Of a DNA stretch of 47,657 nucleotides, positions 34,324 through 45,968 are shown piece after piece (position 1 is the first letter of the stretch; each line of letters begins with the position of its first letter). The notes under the pieces are model-generated. The model had not been told where the DNA came from and ran no database searches. It worked only from the letters and a program-made list of their open reading frames with translations. The translations under genes and the position numbers were made by a program. The stretch is taken from the NCBI GenBank assembly GCA_003550305.1, contig QKYT01000063.1, positions 218,833 through 266,489 of the forward strand, read 5' to 3'. Source of the stretch: Glomus cerebriforme (lineage: Eukaryota > Glomeromycota > Glomeromycetes > Glomerales > Glomeraceae).

Positions 34324-36643
34324 ATGGAAGATAATCAAAATCATGTATCTTCAAAAATTCAAGAAAAAGGGGAGCCATCGCATAAGAAGCATGATGTGAT
34401 AAAAAAAATCAAAAACAAGTATAAAGAAACTCGTCATCATGTAAATAAAAATTTCACGATGCATTATATATGTAACAAACATGTTTATCAAACTCACAAT
34501 TTTGATATAATAGGACCATGAGAACAAAGACGAGCAGCATGATATACAAGTATCGGATGAAATACCTCCAGGAGTAGAAGAACTTTTGAATACAGATCCA
34601 AAATCAGGTTTATCAACAGCAGAAGCTCAAACTCGTTTAGAAAGATTTGGTAGAAATGAAATCTCGGAATATAAACGGTAAGTATAATTATCATAAAAAT
34701 CATTGACTTTCAATACTTTTAATAATCATGTATCACACATTTTTTCTTTATTATCAAAGGAATAAAATTTTAAAATTTTTAACATATTTTCGAGGTTCTA
34801 TAGCTTATTTAATTGAAGCAGCATGTATAGTAGCAGCAATAGTAGAAGATTGGGTTGATTTTGGTATAATTCTTGCTCTATTGTTTGTTAATGCAAGTAT
34901 TGGGTTTATCGAGGAAGCACGTGCTGAATCAGCTTTAGATGCTTTGAAACAATCATTAGCACTAAAAACAAGAGCGAAACGAAATGGAAAAATAATTGAA
35001 ATAGATGCAGCAGAATTAGTGCCAGGAGATATCGTTGCTTTACGTATAGGTGATATTATACCTGCAGATAGTAAATTATTAGGTATTGGTATATCCGGGT
35101 CAGAAACAGACCCATATTTGACAGTAGATCAATCTGCGTTAACCGGTGAAAGTTTACCCGTTAACCGTAAAAAAGGTGATAGTGTTTTTTCGAGGTAATT
35201 TCGAATTAAAAATTTTTGTAAAACGATTCAAAAGTTGTTTCAAGTTTTTAATTATCCAAACCGCTTTTAGTTCAATTGTTAAACAAGGTCAAATGTTGGG
35301 GATTGTTTACAAAAGTATGATTTTGATTTAATATATATTCTACTTAAATATTCTTTTCGATTTAATGATTAACATTTTATCTTTCCCGATCACGGATGAC
35401 TAAATAGCTGGAGCTGATACATACATTGGTCGTGCTGCTACATTAATGAATATGACAAATGATCAAGGTCATTTTCAAAAAATTATAAATCAAATTGGTG
35501 ATTTCTTGATATGGATCACCATTGTTCTTGTTACCATAATATTCGTTTATCTAGTGGTAAAATTCAAAAATACTGAACAAGGGAACGTATTAAAAGTCTT
35601 GCAACATGTTTTGGTATTAACAGTCGCCGCAATACCTGTAAGTATTTTATTGTGCATTTAATGCGTATTTAATAATTTAAAAGATTTGTATTAATTAATC
35701 TTTTGGTCGCTTGTTGAAGGTTGGATTACCGACTGTACTTTCTGTTACAATGGCTGTTGGTGCAAAACAATTGGCAGCTAAAAAAGTGGTCGTCAAACGA
35801 TTAACTGCTATTGAAGAATTAGCTTCCGTATCCGTGCTCTGTTCTGACAAGACGGGAACAATGACATTGAATGAACTTATATTTGATGAACCTTGGTTAT
35901 CTCAAGGATACAAAAAGTCTGATATTCTTTTATACGCTTACCTTTGTTCTGAACAAAATACCAATGATGCAATTGAAATGGCTATTGTAACCGCAGCAAA
36001 ACGAGAACTTGATATTTTAAAGGATCATGAACATGATGTTCCTGGCTATAAAACCAAATCATATACACCTTTTAATCCCTCAGTAAAATATTCAAAAGCT
36101 ACAATAATGAATTTGGAAACTAATGAAACCTTTCAAATTGTTAAGGGTGCTCCTCAAGTTATTATCAAACTTACTGATAGAGAAGAAATAACAGATATTG
36201 TTACTGATTTAGCTAAAAGAGGTTTACGAGCATTGGGTGTTGCTAGAACTATTGATAATGATCCTGATAAATGGGAATTAATTGGATTTATTAGTTTCTT
36301 GGACCCGCCAAGACCGGACACCCAGGAAACTATTAAGAAATGTAAAAATCTTGGTGTTAAAATTAAAATGATTACTGGAGATCAAGTTGTTATTGCTAAA
36401 GAAGTGGCTCATAGACTTGGTATGGGAAGAGTCATTTTAGATGCAAATCATTTATCTGATCCAAGTAAATCATTGGATGAAATTACGGCACATTGTGAAC
36501 GTGCTGATGGTTTCGCTCAAGTTACTCCAGAACATAAATTTAAAGTCGTGGAACTTTTACAGAGGAAAGGTTATTTAGTTGGGATGACCGTATGTTTTTA
36601 TAAAATTTTTAACTTAGTAAAATTTTTCGGTTTTAATTATCAA

Positions 36644-36684
<41 letters not shown>

Positions 36685-37942
36685 GTAAGGGCGATGGAGT
36701 TAACGATGCTCCCGCGCTTAAGAAGGCTAATGTCGGGATTGCTGTCGCAGGATGTACTGATGCTGCACGTTCAGCTTCCGATATTTCCTTGTTAGGCCCA
36801 GGTTTATCAACTATTGTGGACGGCATTATGACTTCGCGTGCAATATTTCAGCGAATGAGATCTTATGCATTATATAGGATTACGTCTACTATTCATTTTT
36901 TATTATTTTTTTTTTTCATTACCCTAACTCAGGATTGGACTATGCCAGCTATATTATTGATATTAATTGCGATATTAAATGACGCAGCTACTATCGTTAT
37001 ATCAGTTGATAATACTAAGGTTAGCTTGACATGATTTTGCTCCTGGGATGTTATGAAATAATGAGTCAAAATTTATTGATCTTTACGCGTTATTCTTAGA
37101 TTTCTAATACTCCTGATAAATGGCGTATTGGTCAATTAATTACTTTAAGTTTTATCTTGGGAATTTGTTTAACTGGTTTTAGTTTTGGACATTATTTTAT
37201 TTTTAAAAATATATTTGGAGTTCCGAAAGATGGTATTTAAATGTTTGCATATTTAAATTTATTAATATATTGGTAATTTTCTTATTAAATGCATATATAT
37301 ATATTTTAGGACAATTACAAACCATAATATATTTACATATATCAAGTGCACCACATTTTATGATATTTTCAACGAGATTATCAGGATTTTTTTGGGAAAA
37401 CTTACCATCACCAACATTTTTCCTTGCAATTATTGGTACACAAATTTTTGCGTTAATAATTTCAGTATTTGGATGGTTATCACCCAAAATTCCTTTGTCG
37501 ACTGCTGTAACTATTCTTTGTGTAAGTATAATACAATTTTTCTGATTCCGTGTAACCACAACTTTCTTATATAATTTAATATCTTTAGATATCTTTGGGT
37601 ATATTTGCTCTTCTTGATATAATTAAAGTGATAGTATTTAAATACTGGTCATTTGAACTAACAACAATATTATGGCCTACACGAAGCCGTAGAGCAAAAC
37701 TAGCTGCAAGAAAAAGAGAGAGAGAACATAATAGAAACATTATAGAAAACTTTTCAAAAATACAAAAAGTATTAACTTTAGTAAGAGTTATTAGGGCATT
37801 TCGTAGTAGAAATGAAACCAATGAAAATAACGAAAAAAATGAAAAAAAGAATGAAAGTAATGTAGAAAACAATGTAGAAAATAACGTAGAAAACAATGAG
37901 AATAGCGAAAATAACGAAAAGATTGAAGAGCAGAATCAATAA
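34324..37942 (+). CDS. PMA1: Plasma-membrane H+-ATPase (P3A P-type ATPase)
   Basis: Ten exons: 34324-34440, 34514-34677, 34760-35194, 35271-35314, 35408-35637, 35720-36589, 36690-37019, 37100-37232, 37310-37521, 37589-37942, giving 962 residues (fungal Pma1 about 920-1000). It pumps H+ out of the cell and so powers nutrient uptake, including at the plant interface if this is a mycorrhizal fungus. Seen: DWVDFGIILALLFVNASIGF, LVPGDIVALRIGDIIPADS, DQSALTGESLPV, the M4 signature AAIPVGLPTVLSVTMAVGA, CSDKTGT (phospho-Asp 373), KGAPQ, MITGDQ, GDGVNDAPALKKA (from 620) and the M6 LNDAATI segment with its conserved Asp. The start fits because the N-terminus is charged and Lys-rich. The C-terminal tail is an Asn/Glu repeat (VENNVENNVENNENSENN), unlike the classical Pma1 tail. 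Symbol by homology. Confidence 0.95.
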
Positions 37943-39499
37943 TTATATAATAAAGTTAACTAATCAGAAAGAGAAGACACGTGTCAAAAAAATCACAATT
38001 TATATTTATATATATTATTATTATTATTATAAAATAACTATTCGGTCAGAATTAATGGTTACAATCACCGGTGAAAAATATCCGTAAATTAATATTTTCT
38101 AATTAAAGATTATTGTACTGTATATACGCATTCATTTTTTTTTTTGTAATTTAATTCGCTGAAATAAAAAAAAAATTCCCACAAAAGCTCATCATCCACT
38201 AATAAGGAGAAAAGTATCATTTAAATGGTTAGATGAATACATATTTTTCATATTATGGATTATTAGAGAATTATGGAAAAAAAAAATTAAAGTTAGCAAA
38301 AAAAAAAAAAATAGATAAATCGACGATGAACCATTTTTTTTTTTAATGAACTAATCCAAAATAAATAAGATAATATACCGCAGTATTTAACATCGATACA
38401 AGAACACGGGTATGCATCATTAAACGTTAGACGAAATAATATTTGGTCGATCAGTTACACTGTAAATTTTTTTAATCGTTTATATCTTTATATCACATGA
38501 CATACTGGGTGTACTAAAATTAATTGTCGGTTCATTGAGAAGTAATTTCCCCTTTAAAATATCCGAAATCTTTTAATGCTATAAACATAAATGAATAAAT
38601 ACATGGTAGCTTTAATAATCATGGTTTGAAAAAAAAATCCGAAGAAAGTTTTTTTTTTCTGTGCACAAAAGTATTGCTTTATTAATATTTGATAAGGAAA
38701 TTATTTTTTTTTATAAAAAAAGAAAAAGGTGTTCAATTACATGAAAGAGGCAATTATTTAAAGAATTTGGAATGAGATTAATAAGAAGGATTCAATCGAT
38801 TTAGTATATAAAATTACGAAAAATAATAAATTTTTATATGATACCACACATAATTTTGCGTACTAACGTTTCAGTTTTTATCATCACAATCATAAAATTG
38901 TTTTCATTCAAAGCCATAGAAGGAGCCACACGAGATCACGATTCACAAAGTCCCAAATAAAGATCGGTGCTAAGCGTAAGCCGACATAAAGTGTGCATCA
39001 TAACTGAAAATGAAATTCTGTATTAGATAAAAAGATAGGTTGAATATTCTGATTTTGGTTTGATCTGGATATCACATTCTTATGATATCATAATCATAAA
39101 GGAAGGAAAGGAATTTAGATTTTTTTTTTATTTTCTTTGTTTATTGCAGGAAGTAAATCCGACAAGCATAAAATTGCACAATTATCATAAGCTTTTGCAA
39201 GAAGCGCATTAAATATCTCTTATATCTCTTCTTTTATTTCTATTATAGCCAAATTAATTAGTCTACTTCTTAATGCATCTCCGCCACAGAATTACAAACT
39301 GCGGTCCCTGAAATTGTAGGTGTTACCCTTTTCCTTATAAGGTTATAATATCATGCGAATCACTTATGATTGTAGGGTGCCGTGCGAGCAACGTCACTAA
39401 GGAAGAAAAGTCAACCGAAACTTTTTTTTTTCCTCCTATTAACAATAATACATTTCCTATTCTTTTTGTACTTTAAGAATTGACGACAAATAGAGAATA
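37943..39499. other. Intergenic region 5' of the dynein light intermediate chain gene
   Basis: 1557 bp, A/T-rich with homopolymers. A less A/T-rich stretch at 38920-39000 and another at 39280-39410 (probably the DLIC leader or promoter) have no convincing reading frame or RNA fold. Confidence 0.45.
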
Positions 39500-41969
39500 A
39501 TGGCACCTAAATCAGGAGAAATTTCGCTGGTCGACGACAAAGATTCATTAACTAAAGATAACTCGTTGGCAGCAAACGAAACAGAAGAAATTTGGTCTTC
39601 TATTCTTAAAGGAGTTGCCTCCTCAAAAATCGTTCCTACAAAAAGTTTATTGATTTTAGGTTCGTTGATTTATTTAAAGATTCCATAGAAAAGGTGTTTA
39701 AATATACTAGCTAGTAGCTCATTTCTACTGTAGCGGTGTAGCTAACAAAGTGGTCACGTGTTTATTCTACTCAAATTCAAAGGCGATAGAGATTCAGGCA
39801 AGTCTGCCCTCATCAGACACCTTAAAGGTGTTGAGGATGAAGAGACTTTTGAAGCCCCTAATGCTAACGGTACTATGTCAAAAAGTGTTGGCACTGGAAC
39901 TGATGACATTTCTTCCAGTGACAAACAATCGAAAAATGATTTGGCTTTAAGTTATACTTTTGTTGAAGTAAAGGATGACGAAGCAGAAGGTTAGTAATAA
40001 TACATTTTTTATGTTAGTTTTAAGTGATAGATGCACCATGAGAAAATATCACAATGATTATCGATTTTGATGGATACCTTTGTGGTTTTTTTTATCTATT
40101 TTTTTTTTTTTTTTATCATTGTACTCATATTTATTTTATTTAAAATCTAGATACGCTTGCTCGTCTTGGAATATATCAACTTGCTGGCTCTCATGATTCC
40201 TATCAATCTCTCCTTCGTTTTGCGCTCAATTCTTCTACTCTCCCAGATTCACTTGTTGTAATCGTTTTAGATTGGGCACGTCCCTGGACTTTTATTGAAA
40301 CATTACAACGATGGATCAAATTTTTAGAAGTAGGTATTGAGGGTGTAAAAGCTGAAGGCGATATTGGGGCCAAGGATGGTTGGACTAAGGGAAAGGCTGT
40401 TATTGATGAATTGAAAGAATCAAGTTAGTAACCTTTTTTTTATATTTTATTCTATTTTTCTTTTTTTTTTTTTTTTTTTTTTTTGTTGATTTATTAATTT
40501 ATGTTTAAATTATATAGTCGAAAAATTTATTCAAAATTATGTCGAACCAGACTCTAATAATCCAAATGCGACAGTTAATAGTGAAAGCGATGATGTTGTA
40601 TTGGAATTAGGTCCTGGAGTTTTAACTTCAAATTTGGCCGTGCCATTAGTGGTGGTTTGTGCTAAGGTAATTTTTTATTATTTTATTATACATTAAAAAA
40701 AATTTCTTTGTTATCAATTTTAATTTAACATTTTTTTCTTTTGTTAGTCCGATAATGTGAGTAATCTTGAGCGTGACTTAGAATATAAGGAAGAGCAATT
40801 CGATTACATACAGCAAAGTTTAAGAACAATTTGTCTTAAATGTAAGTGAGCAATATTTTCTGGAATGTATATCTTTATTCATGTATTAATTAAACTTTGA
40901 ATTATATCAGATGGCGCTGCACTTTTTTACACATCTACACGACAACCGCAAACATTTACCAATCTTAGGAAATATATTCTTCACCGACTCCTTGGTAGAT
41001 CCTCGTCCAATGATACCAAATCTGCATATTCCTTTAATATTAAGGCAAACTATGTTGAACGTGATACAGTATTGGTTCCCACTGGTTGGGATTCTTGGAC
41101 TAAAATTAAATTTTTAAAGGAAGGATTCGATTGTGATGAATTACTTCAAGGTTGGGATTTAGATATGGGTGTTAAATCTGCCACATCAGAAGAAGGTAGT
41201 GGTGAAAAAATTAGTGCTAAAAAAGTATATGAAGAAACTATTGTCCATGAGGATCTTGACAAAGTATGTGATTATCTCGATTGAGGATGTATTGCGTCAT
41301 ATTATGTGATGTTTTCTTTAATTTTATTTTTTGCCTTATGTAGCCATTATCAGTTCAAACTCCCATTGAAGCAGAAGATGAACAGGACTTTTTCCAAAGA
41401 CATTTTGAAACCTTACAAAGGGCTAACAATGAACGTCCGCCTCCACCTTCAGTTGTTGGACCAATGGGAGCACCTAGTTACCCATACGGTGACATTGGAG
41501 CAGATATACCTGATCTCGATAATCACAATCCTCCAATCCCTAACACCATACCTTCAAGACCCAAAGTAAATTTATTATATATTATTTATTTAGCAAATTC
41601 ATTTTTTGATTTTGAACCTTTATTAATTAATAATTCAAATTTCAGCAGACAAACACTATTCCAGCTAAAATTTCTTCACCATCTCCGGGCAGCAATACTA
41701 ATCTAAATGGAAGTGCAACAGCTCCTCCGACAAATGTACCTGCACCTAATCAAAATCAACAAAATCCAAATCAAAACGAAGTTCTTGCTACCTTTTTCCA
41801 AAATTTACTTTCGAAGAAGACAACCGCTTCTACAGGTGCTTCTCAAACATCATCAAATGAACCAGCTCCTCTAATTGCCAAACAAACAAATAGGAAAATG
41901 GTAGAAAAAGAATTAGTCAAAATGAAAAATCCCCCATCTACAGCTGCTTCAAGTATGGCTGGAAAATAA
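39500..41969 (+). CDS. Cytoplasmic dynein light intermediate chain
   Basis: Eight exons: 39500-39659, 39783-39989, 40151-40423, 40518-40666, 40748-40841, 40911-41263, 41344-41565, 41646-41969, giving 593 residues. DLIC links the dynein heavy chain to cargo adaptors. The N-terminal Ras-like fold has a Walker A motif GDRDSGKS (54-61), split by intron 1. Next come DTLARLGIYQLAGSHDSYQS, VIVLDWARPWTFIETLQRW and the conserved VPTGWDSWTKIKFLKEGFD. The tail is disordered, and FFQNLLSKK (from 536) matches the helix through which DLIC binds adaptors such as Hook and BICD in animals. Finding that helix in this fungus supports a conserved adaptor mechanism. Intron 1 is the longest (123 nt). Identity is strong; no symbol is given because naming varies among fungi. 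Confidence 0.94.
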
Positions 41970-44791
41970 ATAATTAAGGATTAACATTAAAAAAAATGGT
42001 AAGAGTGCAATAGGAAGCATTCTTAATTTATTTCTTTCATTTATTAAACACTTAAGATATGTGGAACAATTTTTTATTTTGACTTATAAAATTCTACTGA
42101 TTTAACTATGGTTTAGATTTTTATACAAAATACCTTTATATAACTCTTACCAATTCAATACTATACATAATTCAAATTTTTTATATATTTACAAAAAAAA
42201 TAAATTTTTTTTACATATTTTTTTTTATACAGATTTTGTAGTATTTTGTATAATTTTGCTTTTTTTTTCATTCATTTTTTTTTATTATTTTATTTTCTGT
42301 TTGAATATGAAATTGATCAATAATAATCAGTTTATTTTTTTTTATTTCTTTTTGTCCTTTGTATATCCTTTAAAAATTATTTATATTTTATCATTTTTTC
42401 TTTAAATTGATTTTTTTTGGTAAATTTCAAATATTATTATAGGTGGTTATAGATATAATTAATTTGTGAAATTATTAAAAATATATAAAATTTACCTATT
42501 GGGTATACAAAAAAAATTTTTTGAATTGCAATTCAGTGTAATTTTTAATAAATTAAATAAATTATATTTATATTATATATTTTTATTAGTAAATTATATA
42601 ATTAAACCAATTTTTTTTTAGTTTATTTAAATATAATTTACTATCTATTAATTTATAAATTTTATTTTATTTTTAATTTTTAACATATATATTTTTTTCA
42701 TATAATAAATATTTTGTTTTTTTTTTTTTAACAAGAAACTCTAAATATATTTATTAAATAATTTATTTTTTATAAATTTTTTTTATTCTTCTAATTTAAA
42801 TTAAATAATTATCAGTATTATATTTATAAGTATATATACCAAATAGCCAAACCAAAATATCATGTATAGATTTTGTCTTATATAAAATAATTTATATCAG
42901 AATTAGATTTTAAATTATTTTTATCAAATTTTCTAAACTATAAAAAAATTAAAATTTAAATATTCTATAATAATTATTTATATTTTTTTTTAAGTTAACT
43001 TATTATACTAAGCTAAGACTTATATAAACTATTTCTTTAGAAAGATTATATTACTAATAGTAAATACCTTCCATCCTAGTTTAGCTAGCTATAAAACAGA
43101 AATAAAATAATTGTATTTATTTTACTTTATTATATATCTTATATAGATAAGTATCATCTTAATATAATTACATATTTTTTATATTCTTATTATATAGATT
43201 ATAATACAATTTTATAATAAAATAATTGATATATACTTTAGAATTTCAATCAGTTTCAGTAAATACTAAATTGAATTAATCAGGATTGAAAAATGATTAA
43301 ATATGATCTAAATGATTTAATAACTAAGTTACAGGTCATATTATCATTTTAGTTAAATAGATTTATGTGATATAGGTCATAATAATTTTATATAAAAAGT
43401 TATATGATCACAAAAATTATTATTTATTTATTAAAGTACTAAATAAATTTCTAAATAAGTTAGTAATTCTAAATTAAAAATAAATAAAAATACTAATAAC
43501 TATTTTACTATTAAATCATTAGTAGAATAAATTATTATTTCTTTAAAATTAAAATTATTATTCATTTTATTGGTTAATAATATTTCATTATTAAGATAAT
43601 TAAAATATTTTCATATTTAATAGTGTTAATTTACTCTTTAATAAATGTATTTCATTCTTATTTTTGTTTTTTAATATGAAATTCAGTAGACTTATTTAAA
43701 ATTATATTATTATTTCTATTAACTTAATTTTTATTTTCTATTATTATTATTTTTAACAATTAGTATAATTATATGTAAATACTGAATTTTAGTATTTAAT
43801 TCTTTTATCTTTTTTTTTTTTTGATAATAATAAAATATATCACTTTAAATTTAATTTATCTTCAATATCTTTTTACTTTAAATAAATAACAAAATTAATT
43901 AATTAAATAGTATTTTATATAATAATTTTATATAATTTAAATTTAATAAATATACAATTTAATAAAAATATCTTTAATTTATTTTATCTATTTATATAAA
44001 AAAAATCTATACTACTTTATAATCTTTTAATAGATATTAAATTTATATAAATTCTATAAATATATATTGCAACTTTTGCTAATTCTGATTCAATAATAGC
44101 TGTAAAATTTTAATATATAATCTACTAAATTACCATTAAATTGCAAAAAAATTTCAAGATTATAAGAATTTTTACTTTTTTTTATAATTAATCATTTCAG
44201 CTATATATAATTCTTATAAAATGAATGCTAAAAAAACCTAATAATAATAGTATTTTAGCCATTGGCCAATATACCATATATTATGGATTATAGTATTCCT
44301 TCTATGTATAGTATTCTTTTGAAAAAATTTGCCAAAATTTTAAAGTATCCAGATACTTTATATAAAAAATTTTAATTTTAAACTTATTTTATTTATATAA
44401 TAATTTACTACATATAATTAAAAGCATTTATCTTATTATTTTATTGTAAAATTCAATTTATTTTATTGTAATAAAAAGATTTTTATTAATAATTCTAATC
44501 AATGATACCAATAATTAAATAAATTTAAAATTTAAAATATTACAATATAAAGTCCAATATCCTAAAATAAGAAAAAAAAATGGTAATAACATTTTTTTAA
44601 ATCAATTAGGAGAAATAGATGTACAGAAAGAATGTGCTCCAATTATAATAAATTTAATAAGTATAACATCATGAAAATTTTTTTGAAGAATATATAGCAA
44701 TATATATTTCTTTATCATTATTTATTGTGATAAAAATATTAATAATCAATGCATTTAGATAAATATCGATAAATATTTGCGATATTATAAT
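41970..44791. other. AT-rich desert
   Basis: About 2.8 kb of almost pure A/T sequence with no open frame of note, no RNA gene and few C/G dinucleotides. The first 200 bp would hold the DLIC 3' UTR. Confidence 0.6.
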
Positions 44792-44966
44792 GATATTTAA
44801 CTGAATTAAAATTATCATAATAATAATTAACAATGCAGTTATTTATTAAATATTATCACAATAATAATTGATAATGCAATTATTTATTGAATATTATTAC
44901 AATGATAATTGTTGATATAGTTATTTATTAAATATTATCACAATAATAATTAATAATGCAATTATT
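44792..44966. repeat. 41-bp tandem repeat
   Basis: Units beginning at 44833, 44874, 44915 and 44956 (partial) share ATGCA(A/G)TTATTTATTAAATA and a TCACAATAATAATTGATA end with exact 41-bp spacing. The 41 bp before 44833 are a diverged copy. Confidence 0.75.
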
Positions 44967-45151
44967 TTTTTTGATAAGTTAAACGTATTTATTGTATAAA
45001 ATATCATATGACGAATACATTCTATAAATTACGTGTACATTCTCTATATAGAAAAATTATTAGAAATTTAAATAATGCGAAGTACTGCATAAGTTTACGC
45101 CATTATAATATTTGCGTAAGATTACAAGACCATCGAGAGGTTATGGATACA

Positions 45152-45335
45152 TAGTATCTTGAAACAATTACGTGTATAGTATCTCAAAACAATTACAATG
45201 CATAATATTTCAAAACGATTACAGTACATAGTACCTTAAAACAATTACAGTATGTAATATTTCAAAATGATTATGGTACGTAGTACCTCAAAATAATTAC
45301 AGTACATAATATTTTGAAATGATTACAGTGCATAA
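45152..45335. repeat. 26-bp tandem repeat with 52-bp higher order
   Basis: Seven units start at about 45152, 45177, 45203, 45229, 45255, 45281 and 45307. The consensus is TAGTACCTCAAAACAATTAC followed by AGTACA. From the second unit on, TAGTACCTC-type and TAATATTTC-type units alternate, so the true repeat is a 52-bp dimer. Confidence 0.8.
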
Positions 45336-45576
45336 TAATCTCACGTAAATTTTAACGAGTCAATAAATTAATTACATTCATATTGAATTTGGCGGATGTA
45401 AATATTTAATATCCATAATATTTCGTAATTTACAATAATTTTTATAAGAATTTTATAATTTATCGCACCCGCGATGCATCGCACCCATGTCACGTGATAA
45501 ATTTAATTTTTTTTATACTGTGAATATTTGATATATATATAAATATAACAATTATAATTTTTAAATAAACAAATGT
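45336..45576. other. Spacer with palindromes, upstream of the tRNA-like gene
   Basis: Contains the exact palindrome GCGATGCATCGC (45471-45482), flanked on each side by CGCACCC, and then TCACGTGA (45490-45497). This is a small GC-rich island in A/T sequence. The rest shows nothing. Confidence 0.5.
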
Positions 45577-45659
45577 GCTCAGTTAGTTCAGTTGGCAGAA
45601 CGCTAGATAATTATATATTTTTTATTTTAGAAACACAGGTTCGATTCCTGCACTGGGCT
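45577..45659 (+). tRNA. tRNA-like gene with AT-rich insert in the anticodon region
   Basis: The acceptor halves GCTCAGT and ACTGGGC pair fully with one G-T wobble. The D stem GTTC/GAAC encloses AGTTGGCA. An A box (TAGTTCAGTTGG) and a perfect B box (GGTTCGATTCC) are present, and a run of T follows directly as a polymerase III terminator. The T stem has one mismatch. The anticodon arm CTAGA/TTTAG closes an 18-nt AT-rich loop, which could be a 7-nt loop plus a short intron, but no U33 is placed clearly, so no anticodon is assigned. It may be a real intron-bearing tRNA, a decayed copy, or the head of a tRNA-derived element. Confidence 0.55.
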
Positions 45660-45968
45660 TTTTTTCTTTTTTTCTTTTTTTTTTGAATTTATATCATCGG
45701 CGATTAAAAACATCAACACGTCATCACGCGTGATTAATCGGCATGTGTTTACGTGTAATGCATATTGATATCTAAACGCATTGTACTTGTATCACATTAT
45801 TCCAGATTTTTCTGATTTGTAACTCCACGTGAATGTGTCCCTCTTTCACCCTTATCTAAAGTCCTTACCTTTCTTTGCGACATATTTCCTTCTTTTCTTT
45901 ACTTTCACTTTCTTTTTTGCTTCATTTCTTAATTATTTTCTGTCTTTGAGCCNGTTCTTAACAACAAC
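45660..45968. promoter_or_regulatory. Transposase upstream region
   Basis: 309 bp. A T-rich terminator follows the tRNA-like gene; then comes a less A/T-rich stretch with ACACGTCATCACGCGTGATT (45717-45736, a partial palindrome), and then about 110 bp of pyrimidine-rich sequence just before the ATG, typical of a strong fungal core promoter. If the element has terminal inverted repeats, one should lie here, but no partner is inside the window. Confidence 0.4.

Noticed and set aside
37585..37896. Minus-strand Ser/Phe-rich 103-codon frame
   Set aside because: Antisense of the Asn/Glu repeat tail of the H+-ATPase; low-complexity shadow.
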